From UBA7328 sp002471345 (GTDB taxonomy: Bacteria; Bacteroidota; Bacteroidia; Chitinophagales; Saprospiraceae): a stretch of DNA of 64,000 nucleotides. The DNA lies in the NCBI GenBank assembly GCA_964011275.1, contig CAXGOB010000005.1, forward strand, positions 1-64,000. Direction: 5' to 3'. How positions within the stretch are numbered: position 1 is the first letter of the stretch; each line of letters begins with the position of its first letter. Below are positions 1-7,082 of the stretch, piece by piece. Made by a program: the position numbers and the translations under genes. Below the pieces are notes generated by a model. The model was not told where the DNA came from. It saw nothing but the letters and a program-made list of their open reading frames with translations, and ran no database searches.

Positions 1-169
1 TCACCACCAACCACATAGCATCATACTTCAAATTCAAATTTATGTATCACTCTATACATCACCAACAATCACACAACCTATCGTATTTTTATGCGAGTTT
101 AGAAACAGGCTCAATGCACATCATGTCATCCCGAAAAATCGGGACGTCACATGTATTAATCGTTATAGT

Positions 170-336
170 CAATTCCCTAGATTAGGCCAACCAACATAGA
201 TGATGGAATCTATCAATTTTTCCATGGCAAATTAATTTCCCAAGCTAACGAATCGGTATATTTATGATAATCAAAGTCAAAATGCTAAAAGAAAAGGACA
301 TTGATTATCAACGACTTAGCTAACGTTAGTCAGAAT
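170..336 (+). repeat. 167-bp direct repeat, copy A
   Basis: A near-identical 167-bp block recurs at 1235-1401, so the two copies bracket the DUF6090 gene, start to start 1065 bp. By eye the copies are roughly 85-90% identical, and the last 35 bases are the same. The block contains inverted arms, TGATAATCA pairing with TGATTATCA and an outer CTAACG pairing with CGTTAG, so single-stranded DNA could fold into a long hairpin. It ends with the palindrome CTAACGTTAG. This looks like a recombination or cassette-boundary site, but no integrase is visible. The other bases before 356 hold only a small TCCCGA/TCGGGA stem-loop at 129-144. Confidence 0.75.
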
Positions 337-355
337 TACAAGAAACCGTTAACCA

Positions 356-1096
356 ATGATAAAATTCTTTAGAAAAATACGATACGACCTTATGGAGAAA
401 AACAAAACAGGGAAGTATTTGACATACGCAATTGGAGAAATTGTGTTAGTAGTTATAGGAATATTGATTGCGTTGAGCATCAATAACTGGAGTGAAGCAA
501 GAATAGAATCATCAGTGGAGTTAAAACTTCTTAAAACTTTAGAGCTTGATCTAGAAGAAAATATGCAAAGAGTAAATCAAATGATCTCATCTGACTCTAT
601 ACTGTTGGTGCAAAACAAAAATCTGATTCAATTACTAAAAGAAGACCATTCTTCCTATCATGACTCACTTCGAATATATTTTGGCAACATTAACACCTAT
701 TTTGCTTTCTTTCCTCAGGTCATGGCATATGAATCCTTAAAATCTGAAGGCGTTAACCTTATAAAAAATGATAGTTTAAGGTTTAGTATTATTAAGCTTT
801 TTGATGATGATTATGAAATAAATTCCCATGCAACGGAAATAAAGAAGGACATGGCTATGAACATAAGCCCTTTCTTATCTAAACATTTTGAAATGATAAT
901 TCTTGATAATGGATGGCAAGGCGGAATACCCAACGATTACGAATCATTGAAAGGAAACAAGGAGCTTATTAACACGATAGCTCAGTTTTCAAGTTTAAGA
1001 TCTACTTTCTCATCTTTTTCAAAAAGGATATACGAAAACACAAAATCAACTAAAGAGTTAATCACGGATGAAATCAATAAATTGGAAAATAAATAG
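356..1096 (+). CDS. DUF6090-type membrane protein
   Basis: The protein has 246 residues. Its N-terminus carries the layout common to the DUF6090 family of Bacteroidota: a basic start (MIKFFRKIRYDLMEKNKTGKY), one hydrophobic helix at about residues 23-43, then a soluble region rich in Leu, Glu and Lys that should be mostly alpha-helical and probably lies outside the cytoplasm. No catalytic motif is visible and the family function is unknown. The gene stands alone between the two 167-bp repeats, which suggests that it moves as a unit. The ATG start follows copy A by about 20 bases. The family call rests on the characteristic N-terminus; a role in a specific pathway cannot be inferred. Confidence 0.75.
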   Translation: MIKFFRKIRYDLMEKNKTGKYLTYAIGEIVLVVIGILIALSINNWSEARIESSVELKLLKTLELDLEENMQRVNQMISSDSILLVQNKNLIQLLKEDHSSYHDSLRIYFGNINTYFAFFPQVMAYESLKSEGVNLIKNDSLRFSIIKLFDDDYEINSHATEIKKDMAMNISPFLSKHFEMIILDNGWQGGIPNDYESLKGNKELINTIAQFSSLRSTFSSFSKRIYENTKSTKELITDEINKLENK

Positions 1097-1452
1097 CGGA
1101 AGCACACACAATGGCTATAAGTAATTGTTTGTTCTTACCTATTTCTGAATATTCTGTCTGATTTTCAGTTTGATCTGTACTTGCAGAGTTGAGTACCAAA
1201 CCCCGCAACTACTCAAAGCCGAGACCGTTCAGCTCAATTCCCCAGATTAGGCCGACTAAAATAGAAGATGGAATCTTTCAATTTTTCCACGACTAATTAA
1301 TTTCCCAAGCTAACGAATCGGTATATTTATGATAATCAAAACCAAAATATTCAAAGAAATTGACTTTGATTATCAACGACTTAGCTAACGTTAGTCAGAA
1401 TGAATAAGGAATCTTTTACATACCACTATAGAGTATTAAAATCATTTTATTT
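1097..1452. other. intergenic region with repeat copy B
   Basis: This 356-base gap holds no convincing gene. Its right half is the second 167-bp repeat. The left half (1097-1234) shows no recognisable element. The leader of the FKBP gene at 1402-1452 is very AT-rich with no clear Shine-Dalgarno sequence, as is usual for Bacteroidota. Confidence 0.6.
1235..1401 (+). repeat. 167-bp direct repeat, copy B
   Basis: This is the second copy of the block at 170-336. In this copy the inner inverted arms are longer (GATAATCAAA against TTTGATTATC), which supports a conserved hairpin because bases differ between copies while pairing is kept. It sits between the DUF6090 gene and the FKBP gene. No third full copy was found further right. 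Confidence 0.75.
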
Positions 1453-2232
1453 ATGAAGAATATTTTTATTTTTTTAATTCTAATTTCTGTTCATTCGATA
1501 ATTGGACAAGACTGTGAATTCGTAACTACAGAATCTGGATTGAAATATTTCATTACTCAAAGGGGTGACGGAGTCAAAATCGATTCTGGTTCAGTAGTAA
1601 TACAACATTATATCCTTTGGCTATCAAATGGTGAAAGACTTGAATCTTCAAGAGATCTAAATGAACCTTTCGGAGCTGTATTTCCATCGGAAGGGATCAT
1701 TAAAGGAACTAATGAGGCTATTTCACTTATGAATGTTGGTGATAGAGGTATTTTTTTAATGCCTTATTATCTTGCTTATGGAGAAGAAGGTGATAGTGAG
1801 ATCCCACCAAAAGAAACATTAACATTCGATATTGAAATTTTAGAAGTTGTAGAAAAATCACTTGAAAAAGAATTAAATAAGATTCTAACTCATAACTATG
1901 ATTTAGATAGTTTACTCAAAGTAGAACAAACAATTAATAAATTCCATGAATTAAAAGATGGGGGATTTCAAGATATCTGGATTGATCAATATGCGCTAAA
2001 TACCATTGGTTATCTATTATTGAGAGATGGGTATTTAGAAGAAGCTGTTGAGATTTTTGAACTGAATGTTAAAGAATATCCTGATTCTTCCAATCCATAC
2101 GACAGTTTAGGGGAAGCTTATATGAAATCAGGGAAAATCGAATTAGCAATTATTAATTATAGAAAATCACTTGAATTAAATCCTAAGAATTCAAATGCTG
2201 TAAAGATGTTAGAAAATTTGGAGAGGCAATAG
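1453..2232 (+). CDS. FKBP-type peptidyl-prolyl isomerase with TPR tail
   Basis: This 259-residue protein has a Sec signal peptide (about residues 1-18, hydrophobic, ending before QDCEF), so it should act in the periplasm or at the surface. Residues about 25-135 match the FKBP fold: a GSVVIQHYILWLSNGE strand region, the AYGEEGDSEIPP loop typical of FKBP active sites, and the closing TLTFDIEILEV strand. Residues about 175-255 form two to three TPR-like helical pairs, including NPYDSLGEAYMKSGKIELAI. FKBPs catalyse proline cis-trans isomerisation and help proteins fold; the TPR part would bind a partner. Nothing nearby names the client. It lies just right of repeat copy B on the same strand as the other cassette-like genes. 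Confidence 0.85.
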   Translation: MKNIFIFLILISVHSIIGQDCEFVTTESGLKYFITQRGDGVKIDSGSVVIQHYILWLSNGERLESSRDLNEPFGAVFPSEGIIKGTNEAISLMNVGDRGIFLMPYYLAYGEEGDSEIPPKETLTFDIEILEVVEKSLEKELNKILTHNYDLDSLLKVEQTINKFHELKDGGFQDIWIDQYALNTIGYLLLRDGYLEEAVEIFELNVKEYPDSSNPYDSLGEAYMKSGKIELAIINYRKSLELNPKNSNAVKMLENLERQ

Positions 2233-2479
2233 TTATCCTTTTCGATATTTAAGACAAGACAATTTAATACAACTGAAGAAAAACGCTAATGGTGAACAAT
2301 CTGTATACAGTTCAATACCAGCAAAAGCTGGAAGCACCACATATACTTATGTTAGTAGTGATTTAGGATTTCCAAAGGTAAGTATTGATTCTAATCATTA
2401 GATGAAAGGAAGTTTATGTTATCAAAAAATAAAAGAATTACTTCTAATCTTAGAAGTCAAATAGTAGAATATCTAAGAT
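2233..2479 (+). other. possible remnant reading frame
   Basis: The gap between the FKBP and GNAT genes holds an open plus-strand frame that ends at the stop at 2399-2401 and reads back without stops into the end of the FKBP gene. It encodes protein-like text (for example NANGEQSVYSSIPAKAG and TTYTYVSSDLGFPK) but has no start codon of its own. It could be the tail of a lost gene. I do not recognise the family. Confidence 0.3.
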
Positions 2480-3049
2480 ATGGAAGTTGAAGAATTAACA
2501 ACAAGTAGATTAAAATTAAGAAAACTTACACCGGAGGTATTTGATTATATCTATCGTGATTTATCTGAAAAGAAACAGCTAGAATTTTTAGGATTGAATT
2601 CAGAAGCAGAACTTGAAACTGAAAAGAATAAATATGAAGAAGGACTCTGGACCTACAATAAGAGGTTTTTATATTTTCAACTGCTTGAAAAAAAAAGTGG
2701 AAAAATAATTGGTTGGTGTGGTTATCACACATGGTATTTGGATCATGAACGAGCAGAAATAGGTTATGTATTATTTGAGGCTGATTATAAAAGAAAAGGG
2801 TTAATGTCAGAAGCAATAGTCCCAATAATTGAATATGGATTTAAGCAAATGAAATTAAATAGGATAGAAGCCTTTATTGGCCCCAAAAATCAAGCTTCAA
2901 TTCAATTGATAAGTAAATTGAATTTTGTAAAGGAAGGCCAGTTAAGAGAGCACTATTGTGAAAATAATAGAGTTGAAGATTCAATAGTTTATTCATTGTT
3001 AAGGAAAGAATATGAAATTTTTTTAAAAAATACTGCTTATAAAGTATAG
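2480..3049 (+). CDS. GNAT N-acetyltransferase, RimJ/RimL type
   Basis: The 189-residue protein starts with LTTSRLKLRKLTPE, the usual opening of the RimJ/RimL branch of GNAT acetyltransferases (Acetyltransf_3). The core strand AEIGYVLFEADYKRKGLMSEA contains the acetyl-CoA pyrophosphate loop, followed by the helix IVPIIEYGFKQMKLNRIEAF and the motif NQASIQLISKLNFVKEG seen in almost every member. These enzymes move an acetyl group from acetyl-CoA to an amine, often a protein N-terminus or a small molecule. The substrate cannot be read from the sequence. It is a single gene in the accessory stretch and could be a resistance or detoxification enzyme. Confidence 0.88.
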   Translation: MEVEELTTSRLKLRKLTPEVFDYIYRDLSEKKQLEFLGLNSEAELETEKNKYEEGLWTYNKRFLYFQLLEKKSGKIIGWCGYHTWYLDHERAEIGYVLFEADYKRKGLMSEAIVPIIEYGFKQMKLNRIEAFIGPKNQASIQLISKLNFVKEGQLREHYCENNRVEDSIVYSLLRKEYEIFLKNTAYKV

Positions 3050-3265
3050 CTGTCAGTTACGCCTAAATGCCGTTAAACAAACCGTTCTGAGTTATTAAAA
3101 GAAAAAAATATCTAATAGATGAAAATCTGCATTGTTTAGGAGATATCTGTAAAAAGAGAATTTAAAGTTAATCAAACAGCTTGATTCCTATATTCATTGA
3201 TTTTTGATCTACAATACAGAACTTGAGGGATTTTAAATTCAACATATAATTATGTAACTAAAGAA

Positions 3266-3547
3266 ATGATGGAGATAAGATTAAACTGTGAACATTGTGA
3301 TAAGTCGTTACCCAACGATTGCGATGAAGCTATGATATGTACATTGGACTGTACTTTTTGTAAGAACTGCGTAGATACAGTATTAAAGAATGTTTGCCCA
3401 AATTGTGGCGGTGGATTTGAAAAAAGACCATCAAGGCCCAAGTATTATTTACAAAAATATCCTCCGAGAAAAGATAAAGTTTTAAAACCTGTAATTGAAA
3501 ATAAGTTTTTACAAAAAAATATAAATATCCATCCAAGAAAAAGATAA
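3266..3547 (+). CDS. DUF1272-type zinc-ribbon protein
   Basis: This 93-residue basic protein carries a dense Cys pattern in its first 55 residues: a CxxC near the start (NCEHC), then two further Cys (TLDC, TFC), another (KNC) and a final CPNC. The arrangement is that of the DUF1272 family, small proteins thought to bind zinc through a RING/ribbon-like fold. The C-terminal 40 residues are Lys- and Pro-rich and probably disordered. Two possible ATG codons sit side by side at 3266 and 3269. The family has no assigned biochemical role. It is one more small stand-alone gene on the plus strand in this accessory region. Confidence 0.75.
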   Translation: MMEIRLNCEHCDKSLPNDCDEAMICTLDCTFCKNCVDTVLKNVCPNCGGGFEKRPSRPKYYLQKYPPRKDKVLKPVIENKFLQKNINIHPRKR

Positions 3548-3613
3548 ACCAATGCACAACAATGTGTATGGTTTTCATTGTAAGCAAAAGCTGACAACGC
3601 TATTTGCACACAA
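3548..3613 (+). repeat. short hairpin-prone spacer
   Basis: The 66-base spacer has complementary ends (TGCACA near 3554, TTGCACA near 3604) and inner GTGT/ACAAC arms. Spacers like this are common between small mobile-looking genes in Bacteroidota, but this one does not share sequence with the 167-bp repeats. Confidence 0.3.
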
Positions 3614-4351
3614 ATGAAAAAGCAAGCAGAAAATACGAAAATGGAAGAAAAAGAGAAACCAAGACTTTCAAGATTAACTGCAATCCTTACTCAAATACAA
3701 TCTAAGAGAATAATTACTGCAAGACAACTTGCTGAAAAGCATAATGTAAGTTTAAGAACCATTTATCGAGATATCCGCACACTTGAAAAATCAGGAATAC
3801 CTATTGTAACTGAAGAAGGGAAAGGCTATTCTATTATGGAAGGCTATCACCTTCCACCTGTTCTTTTTACAGAGGAAGAAGCGAATGCTTTAATCACAGT
3901 AGAACAATTAGCTATTAAAAATAAAGACTTATCACTTGTTAAAAACACTACTAGTGCCATAGAAAAAATAAAGGCTATCTTACGATATTCTCAAAAAGGG
4001 AATGCAGACTTATTGACAAGTAGAATTTACTTCAGTGGGAACAATAATGAAGAGAAAACAAGTGATAATTTAATGCAAATACAATCGGCTATAACCCAGT
4101 ATAAAGTATTAACCATAAACTACCTTTCTTCTGAAAAAAAGAAAACCAGTAGAAATATTGAACCTTTTGCTATCTACAGTATAAATGGTGATTTTCTACT
4201 TATAGCTTTTTGTCGATTGCGAAATGATTTTAGACACTTTAGAATTGATTTTATCGAAAACCTTACTACTAAAACTGAATCATTTATTCCTCTTAAGATG
4301 ACTATAAAAGAGTATTTTGAAAAAAATATAAAAAATCAGAAATACCCTTGA
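3614..4351 (+). CDS. YafY-like HTH/WYL transcriptional regulator
   Basis: The 245-residue protein has an N-terminal DeoR-like HTH (about residues 17-72: RLSRLTAILTQIQSKRIITA then ARQLAEKHNVSLRTIYRDIR, the recognition helix) and the linker GKGYSIMEGYHLPP typical of the YafY family. The C-terminal half (about 145-235) is a WYL domain with INYLSSEKKK, REIEPFAIY-like and FRIDFIENL segments. WYL domains sense ligands, often nucleic-acid or nucleotide molecules. The stop codon overlaps a TGACA-N6-TGTCA inverted repeat that stands in front of the next gene, so this regulator very probably controls the membrane protein downstream, as is usual for YafY/DUF4345-type pairs. Confidence 0.88.
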   Translation: MKKQAENTKMEEKEKPRLSRLTAILTQIQSKRIITARQLAEKHNVSLRTIYRDIRTLEKSGIPIVTEEGKGYSIMEGYHLPPVLFTEEEANALITVEQLAIKNKDLSLVKNTTSAIEKIKAILRYSQKGNADLLTSRIYFSGNNNEEKTSDNLMQIQSAITQYKVLTINYLSSEKKKTSRNIEPFAIYSINGDFLLIAFCRLRNDFRHFRIDFIENLTTKTESFIPLKMTIKEYFEKNIKNQKYP

Positions 4352-4364
4352 CACCCCTCTGTCA
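4349..4364 (+). promoter_or_regulatory. operator TGACA-N6-TGTCA
   Basis: A perfect inverted repeat (arms 4349-4353 and 4360-4364, spacer six bases) overlaps the stop codon of the WYL regulator. It lies 12 bases before a TACATTTG box. The position between regulator and target and the symmetry point to the binding site of the regulator just upstream. Confidence 0.6.
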
Positions 4365-4375
4365 TAACCCCATTT

Positions 4376-4383
4376 TACATTTG
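4376..4383 (+). promoter_or_regulatory. Bacteroidota -7 box TACATTTG
   Basis: The sequence matches the TAnnTTTG -7 consensus of the Bacteroidota housekeeping sigma factor. It stands 27 bases before the ATG of the membrane protein at 4411. A TTG about 25 bases upstream (4348-4350) could serve as a weak -33 element inside the operator. Confidence 0.55.
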
Positions 4384-4410
4384 TAGAAGTATTAATAAAA
4401 ACAAATAAAA

Positions 4411-4797
4411 ATGGAAATTATCAAAATTGTTATTCTAGCGTTATCAGCTTTAATGCTAGTCTTTGTAGGTGCAATGAGACTTCGAGATCCAATAAAAACC
4501 TATTTTAAAAATTCAGGAATCAAACTAGAAAATGATAATAGTCTGTTAAACGAAATGAGAGGAGTCAGTGCAGTTATGCTTTCTGCAGGAGTCATTATTG
4601 CACTTGGAATATTTATCGAAAAACTAACCTTTACTTCTCATTCTGTTGCAGTACTCATCTTTATCGGTTTTGCAATTGGCAGAATAGTTAGTTTAAAAGC
4701 TGATGGTAAACCAAGCAAACAAATTACTCAAGGAATTTTATTTGAACTCGTATTTGGTGTAGCAAATATTTTTTGTTTAATAAATATTTGGGTGTAG
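4411..4797 (+). CDS. DUF4345-like four-helix membrane protein
   Basis: This 128-residue protein is almost entirely hydrophobic, with four predicted membrane helices at about residues 4-20, 47-67, 76-92 and 105-126. The second loop region (RLRDPIKTYFKNSGIKLENDN) and the order of helices fit the DUF4345 family found beside YafY-like regulators. The molecular function is unknown; DoxX-like relatives are redox-associated membrane proteins, which is only a hint. It has its own promoter with the regulator's probable operator inside, so expression should respond to the WYL ligand. Confidence 0.7.
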   Translation: MEIIKIVILALSALMLVFVGAMRLRDPIKTYFKNSGIKLENDNSLLNEMRGVSAVMLSAGVIIALGIFIEKLTFTSHSVAVLIFIGFAIGRIVSLKADGKPSKQITQGILFELVFGVANIFCLINIWV

Positions 4798-4993
4798 AAG
4801 TAAAAAGTCAGTAGCTAACAAGGAATAAAATCAATATCGGAGTCAAATCGCATTTTGTGCTTAAATAATTGTCTTGCTATCAGAAAGTAAGTGCTATAAA
4901 TCTTCTAATGCTTTTGTACTAACTGTTACACAAGCAAGTCGAAATTAATTATGTTTGAACCCTGTTGTTTACTTAGAATTAAACAATTTAATA

Positions 4994-5287
4994 ATGGCTA
5001 ATGGAGTCCATATTATCAATCTAATTCGGAAGCAGCAGATTAATAGAGATCTTAAGAAAGCTTCAAGAAGGTATTACAAAAAGTATGCTGGTAATTTGCA
5101 GTCTGACAGTGATATTGAGACCAAACGATTCAATTTCGAAAAATTTCCTGATAAAAGTGAAGACGAAAAGAAAGAGATTAGACAAGCAGTAAAAGCCGAT
5201 CTAAGAAACGAAATGTTCAAAACAAATCTCAAAACTGTATTAGTTCTTCTTACACTTAGCATATTCATTTGGTTTTTGATTAATTAG
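4994..5287 (+). CDS. small tail-anchored hypothetical protein
   Basis: I do not recognise this gene. From the ATG at 4994 it encodes 97 residues: a charged, helical cytoplasmic part rich in Lys, Arg and Glu (QQINRDLKKASRRYYKKYA and KSEDEKKEIRQAVKADL) followed by a single hydrophobic segment at the very end (TVLVLLTLSIFIWFLIN). This is the pattern of a tail-anchored membrane protein. A TTG start 39 bases upstream is possible but less likely because it adds an unremarkable 13-residue extension. It is the last gene of the plus-strand accessory stretch. Confidence 0.5.
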   Translation: MANGVHIINLIRKQQINRDLKKASRRYYKKYAGNLQSDSDIETKRFNFEKFPDKSEDEKKEIRQAVKADLRNEMFKTNLKTVLVLLTLSIFIWFLIN

Positions 5288-5623
5288 CCAATTGATGATT
5301 AATGTTACGTGGATATATTTGAATGGGCTGGGTATATTTGAGTTTATTAAATTAATGAAGATGAAGAACCTGTAGAAAAAATAGAATAACTCCATTAAAA
5401 CAATTGAATTGAATCTAAAGGCAAAACTTTTGAATCTACCTAGCGGAACGGTCGCTTTTCATTTGTTTAATTATATCTCTATTGCACGCTTAATTGAAGC
5501 TTTATAGAGATTCATAGATGAGACGAATTTTTGAAGAATTAGAGTTTTAAATGGACTCATTAATGTTCGTCTATTTAACTCTCTTCATCATATAGAATTA
5601 GCTCACTATTTTTTTAAAGAAAA
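5288..5623. other. gene-free spacer
   Basis: This 336-base stretch marks the border between the plus-strand accessory genes and the minus-strand metabolic block. I see no gene in it. It holds a 7-base inverted repeat (AGACGAA at 5521-5527 and TTCGTCT at 5566-5572) and a short AGCG/CGCT hairpin near 5442-5456 followed by TTTTC, neither strong enough to call a terminator. Confidence 0.5.
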
Positions 5624-6439
5624 TTATTTGGCTTTTACAAAAGGCCAAAAAAGTTGTTCTCCAACAGTCGTTTCAGGAAGATTCTCCACACCCATTTCTG
5701 GTGGATATTTACGGGTAATTTTAGCTGTGCCAAAAAGTACATCCCAGAAAAAAAGCAAATTCCCATAGTTGCCTTTGTAATTTGTAATGCCATCTGCTTT
5801 GTGTTTGCCATGATGGGCACTATGTGTAGAAGGCGTAGAAATAGTTCTTTCTACTACCCACATTATTGGTGAGAGCCATTTAATTTTATAAAGACGTGCA
5901 TCCCATCTGACATCGGAATGAGCTCCAATAATAACAACCATTTTGACAATGAGATATCCTGCATATATCCATCCAAGCCCTAGATATATTAAAATGCCTG
6001 AAAACCATAGTCCTGGCATCAGCAAATAATAAAATACATTATTTCGATAGACAACTCGTACGGACAAATATTCTGCATTGTGATGAGGGCGATGAAGATT
6101 GTAAAGCCACGAGACATTATGTGACAACCTATGCCACCAGTATTGGGTCATGTCATCAAATATTAGAAAAAGAAATACTCCAGCCACAACCGGGATTTCA
6201 CTCAAGCTGCCTGCAGCGTCAGGTGCTGCAAGATGTGTCAAAGATCCACCAAGAAACAAGACAAAAGGCTGAGTTAACAAAATAAGGATGATCGCACTTA
6301 CAAAATCTACAATTCCATCACTTTTTTTCTGCTTGGGTTTATGAAAAAAGTCTGTGAAAAATATTTCAAGGATTGTAAAAATTACAAAGGTTCCTAAGAT
6401 GACAATTATTTCTGGTTTCATAGCTCTTCGTGATTTCAT
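5624..6439 (-). CDS. sterol desaturase / fatty acid hydroxylase family protein
   Basis: The 271-residue membrane protein has about five hydrophobic helices and the three histidine clusters that bind the di-iron centre in this family: HRLSH, HRPHH and HSAHHGKH, plus a further His-containing segment (GAHSDVRW). Members use oxygen and electrons to hydroxylate or desaturate lipids, sterols or carotenoids in the membrane. The specific lipid cannot be told. It reads in the same direction as the pyrimidine genes but starts about 110 bases beyond the cytosine deaminase stop. It may start at the ATG at 6439 or six codons later at the second Met. Confidence 0.88.
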   Translation of the reverse strand: MKSRRAMKPEIIVILGTFVIFTILEIFFTDFFHKPKQKKSDGIVDFVSAIILILLTQPFVLFLGGSLTHLAAPDAAGSLSEIPVVAGVFLFLIFDDMTQYWWHRLSHNVSWLYNLHRPHHNAEYLSVRVVYRNNVFYYLLMPGLWFSGILIYLGLGWIYAGYLIVKMVVIIGAHSDVRWDARLYKIKWLSPIMWVVERTISTPSTHSAHHGKHKADGITNYKGNYGNLLFFWDVLFGTAKITRKYPPEMGVENLPETTVGEQLFWPFVKAK

Positions 6440-6547
6440 GTAAATATACCCCCATAATCAGTTGTCGAGACCATGTCTTGAAAATTCTAATAAAATTTCA
6501 ATCCCATCAATAAAACATCTTGTAGATGGACTAATAATGATAGAATT

Positions 6548-6985
6548 TTATACACCTATGTCTTCATTCCAAATCTCAGGGTGGTTTTCTATAAAGCTCT
6601 GCATCATATTAATACATTCAACATTATTTACCACTTCTACGTTTATTCCTTTGGATTTTAGCCATTCTTCTTCACCCATGAATGTCTGATTTTCTCCTAT
6701 TACAACTTTTGGGATTTCGTAAAGAGCAATTGCTCCACTACACATAGAACATGGTGATAGGGTAGTATAGATTGTACATTCTTTATAGATGGCTGCGCTT
6801 TGACGCCCGGCATTTTCAAGAGCATCCATTTCACCGTGGAGAATCGGACTTCCATTTTGTATGCGGCGATTATGACCTCTGCCTATGATTTTATCTTTAT
6901 GTACTAATATGCTGCCAATAGGGATTCCCCCTTCACTTAGACCCTTTTGTGCTTCTTCTATAGCTGCTTGTAAAAATTGATCCAT
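6548..6985 (-). CDS. cytosine deaminase, yeast FCY1-like
   Basis: This 145-residue protein is a zinc-dependent deaminase with H50-G-E52 and the PCSMC pair C79/C82, the same spacing as His62, Glu64, Cys91 and Cys94 of yeast cytosine deaminase. The similarity runs to the end: YTTLSPCSMCSGAI, PKVVIGEN and the tail WNEDIG match the yeast enzyme closely, unlike bacterial CodA (amidohydrolase fold) or tRNA adenosine deaminase TadA. The reaction would be cytosine plus water to uracil plus ammonia. It lies directly downstream of the dihydropyrimidine dehydrogenase genes, so it would feed uracil into the reductive pathway. A guanine deaminase role cannot be excluded but fits less well. Confidence 0.85.
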   Translation of the reverse strand: MDQFLQAAIEEAQKGLSEGGIPIGSILVHKDKIIGRGHNRRIQNGSPILHGEMDALENAGRQSAAIYKECTIYTTLSPCSMCSGAIALYEIPKVVIGENQTFMGEEEWLKSKGINVEVVNNVECINMMQSFIENHPEIWNEDIGV

Positions 6986-7082
6986 TAAGTAATAATAAGG
7001 ATATTAATACAAAAGATTAAGTATAAGAAATATTGATTTGGCAATGAAAATTTAAATTAAAATGAAGTCTGACAATATGTTT

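Noticed and set aside
170..336. Classical integron attC site
   Set aside because: The outer boxes do not match RYYYAAC/GTTRRRY fully and no integrase is seen, so only a cassette-like repeat is claimed.
2526..2825. Minus-strand open frame inside the GNAT gene
   Set aside because: It is antisense to a well-conserved gene and encodes no recognisable domain.
6548..6985. tRNA adenosine deaminase TadA
   Set aside because: The context and the FCY1-like spacing and C-terminus fit cytosine deaminase better.
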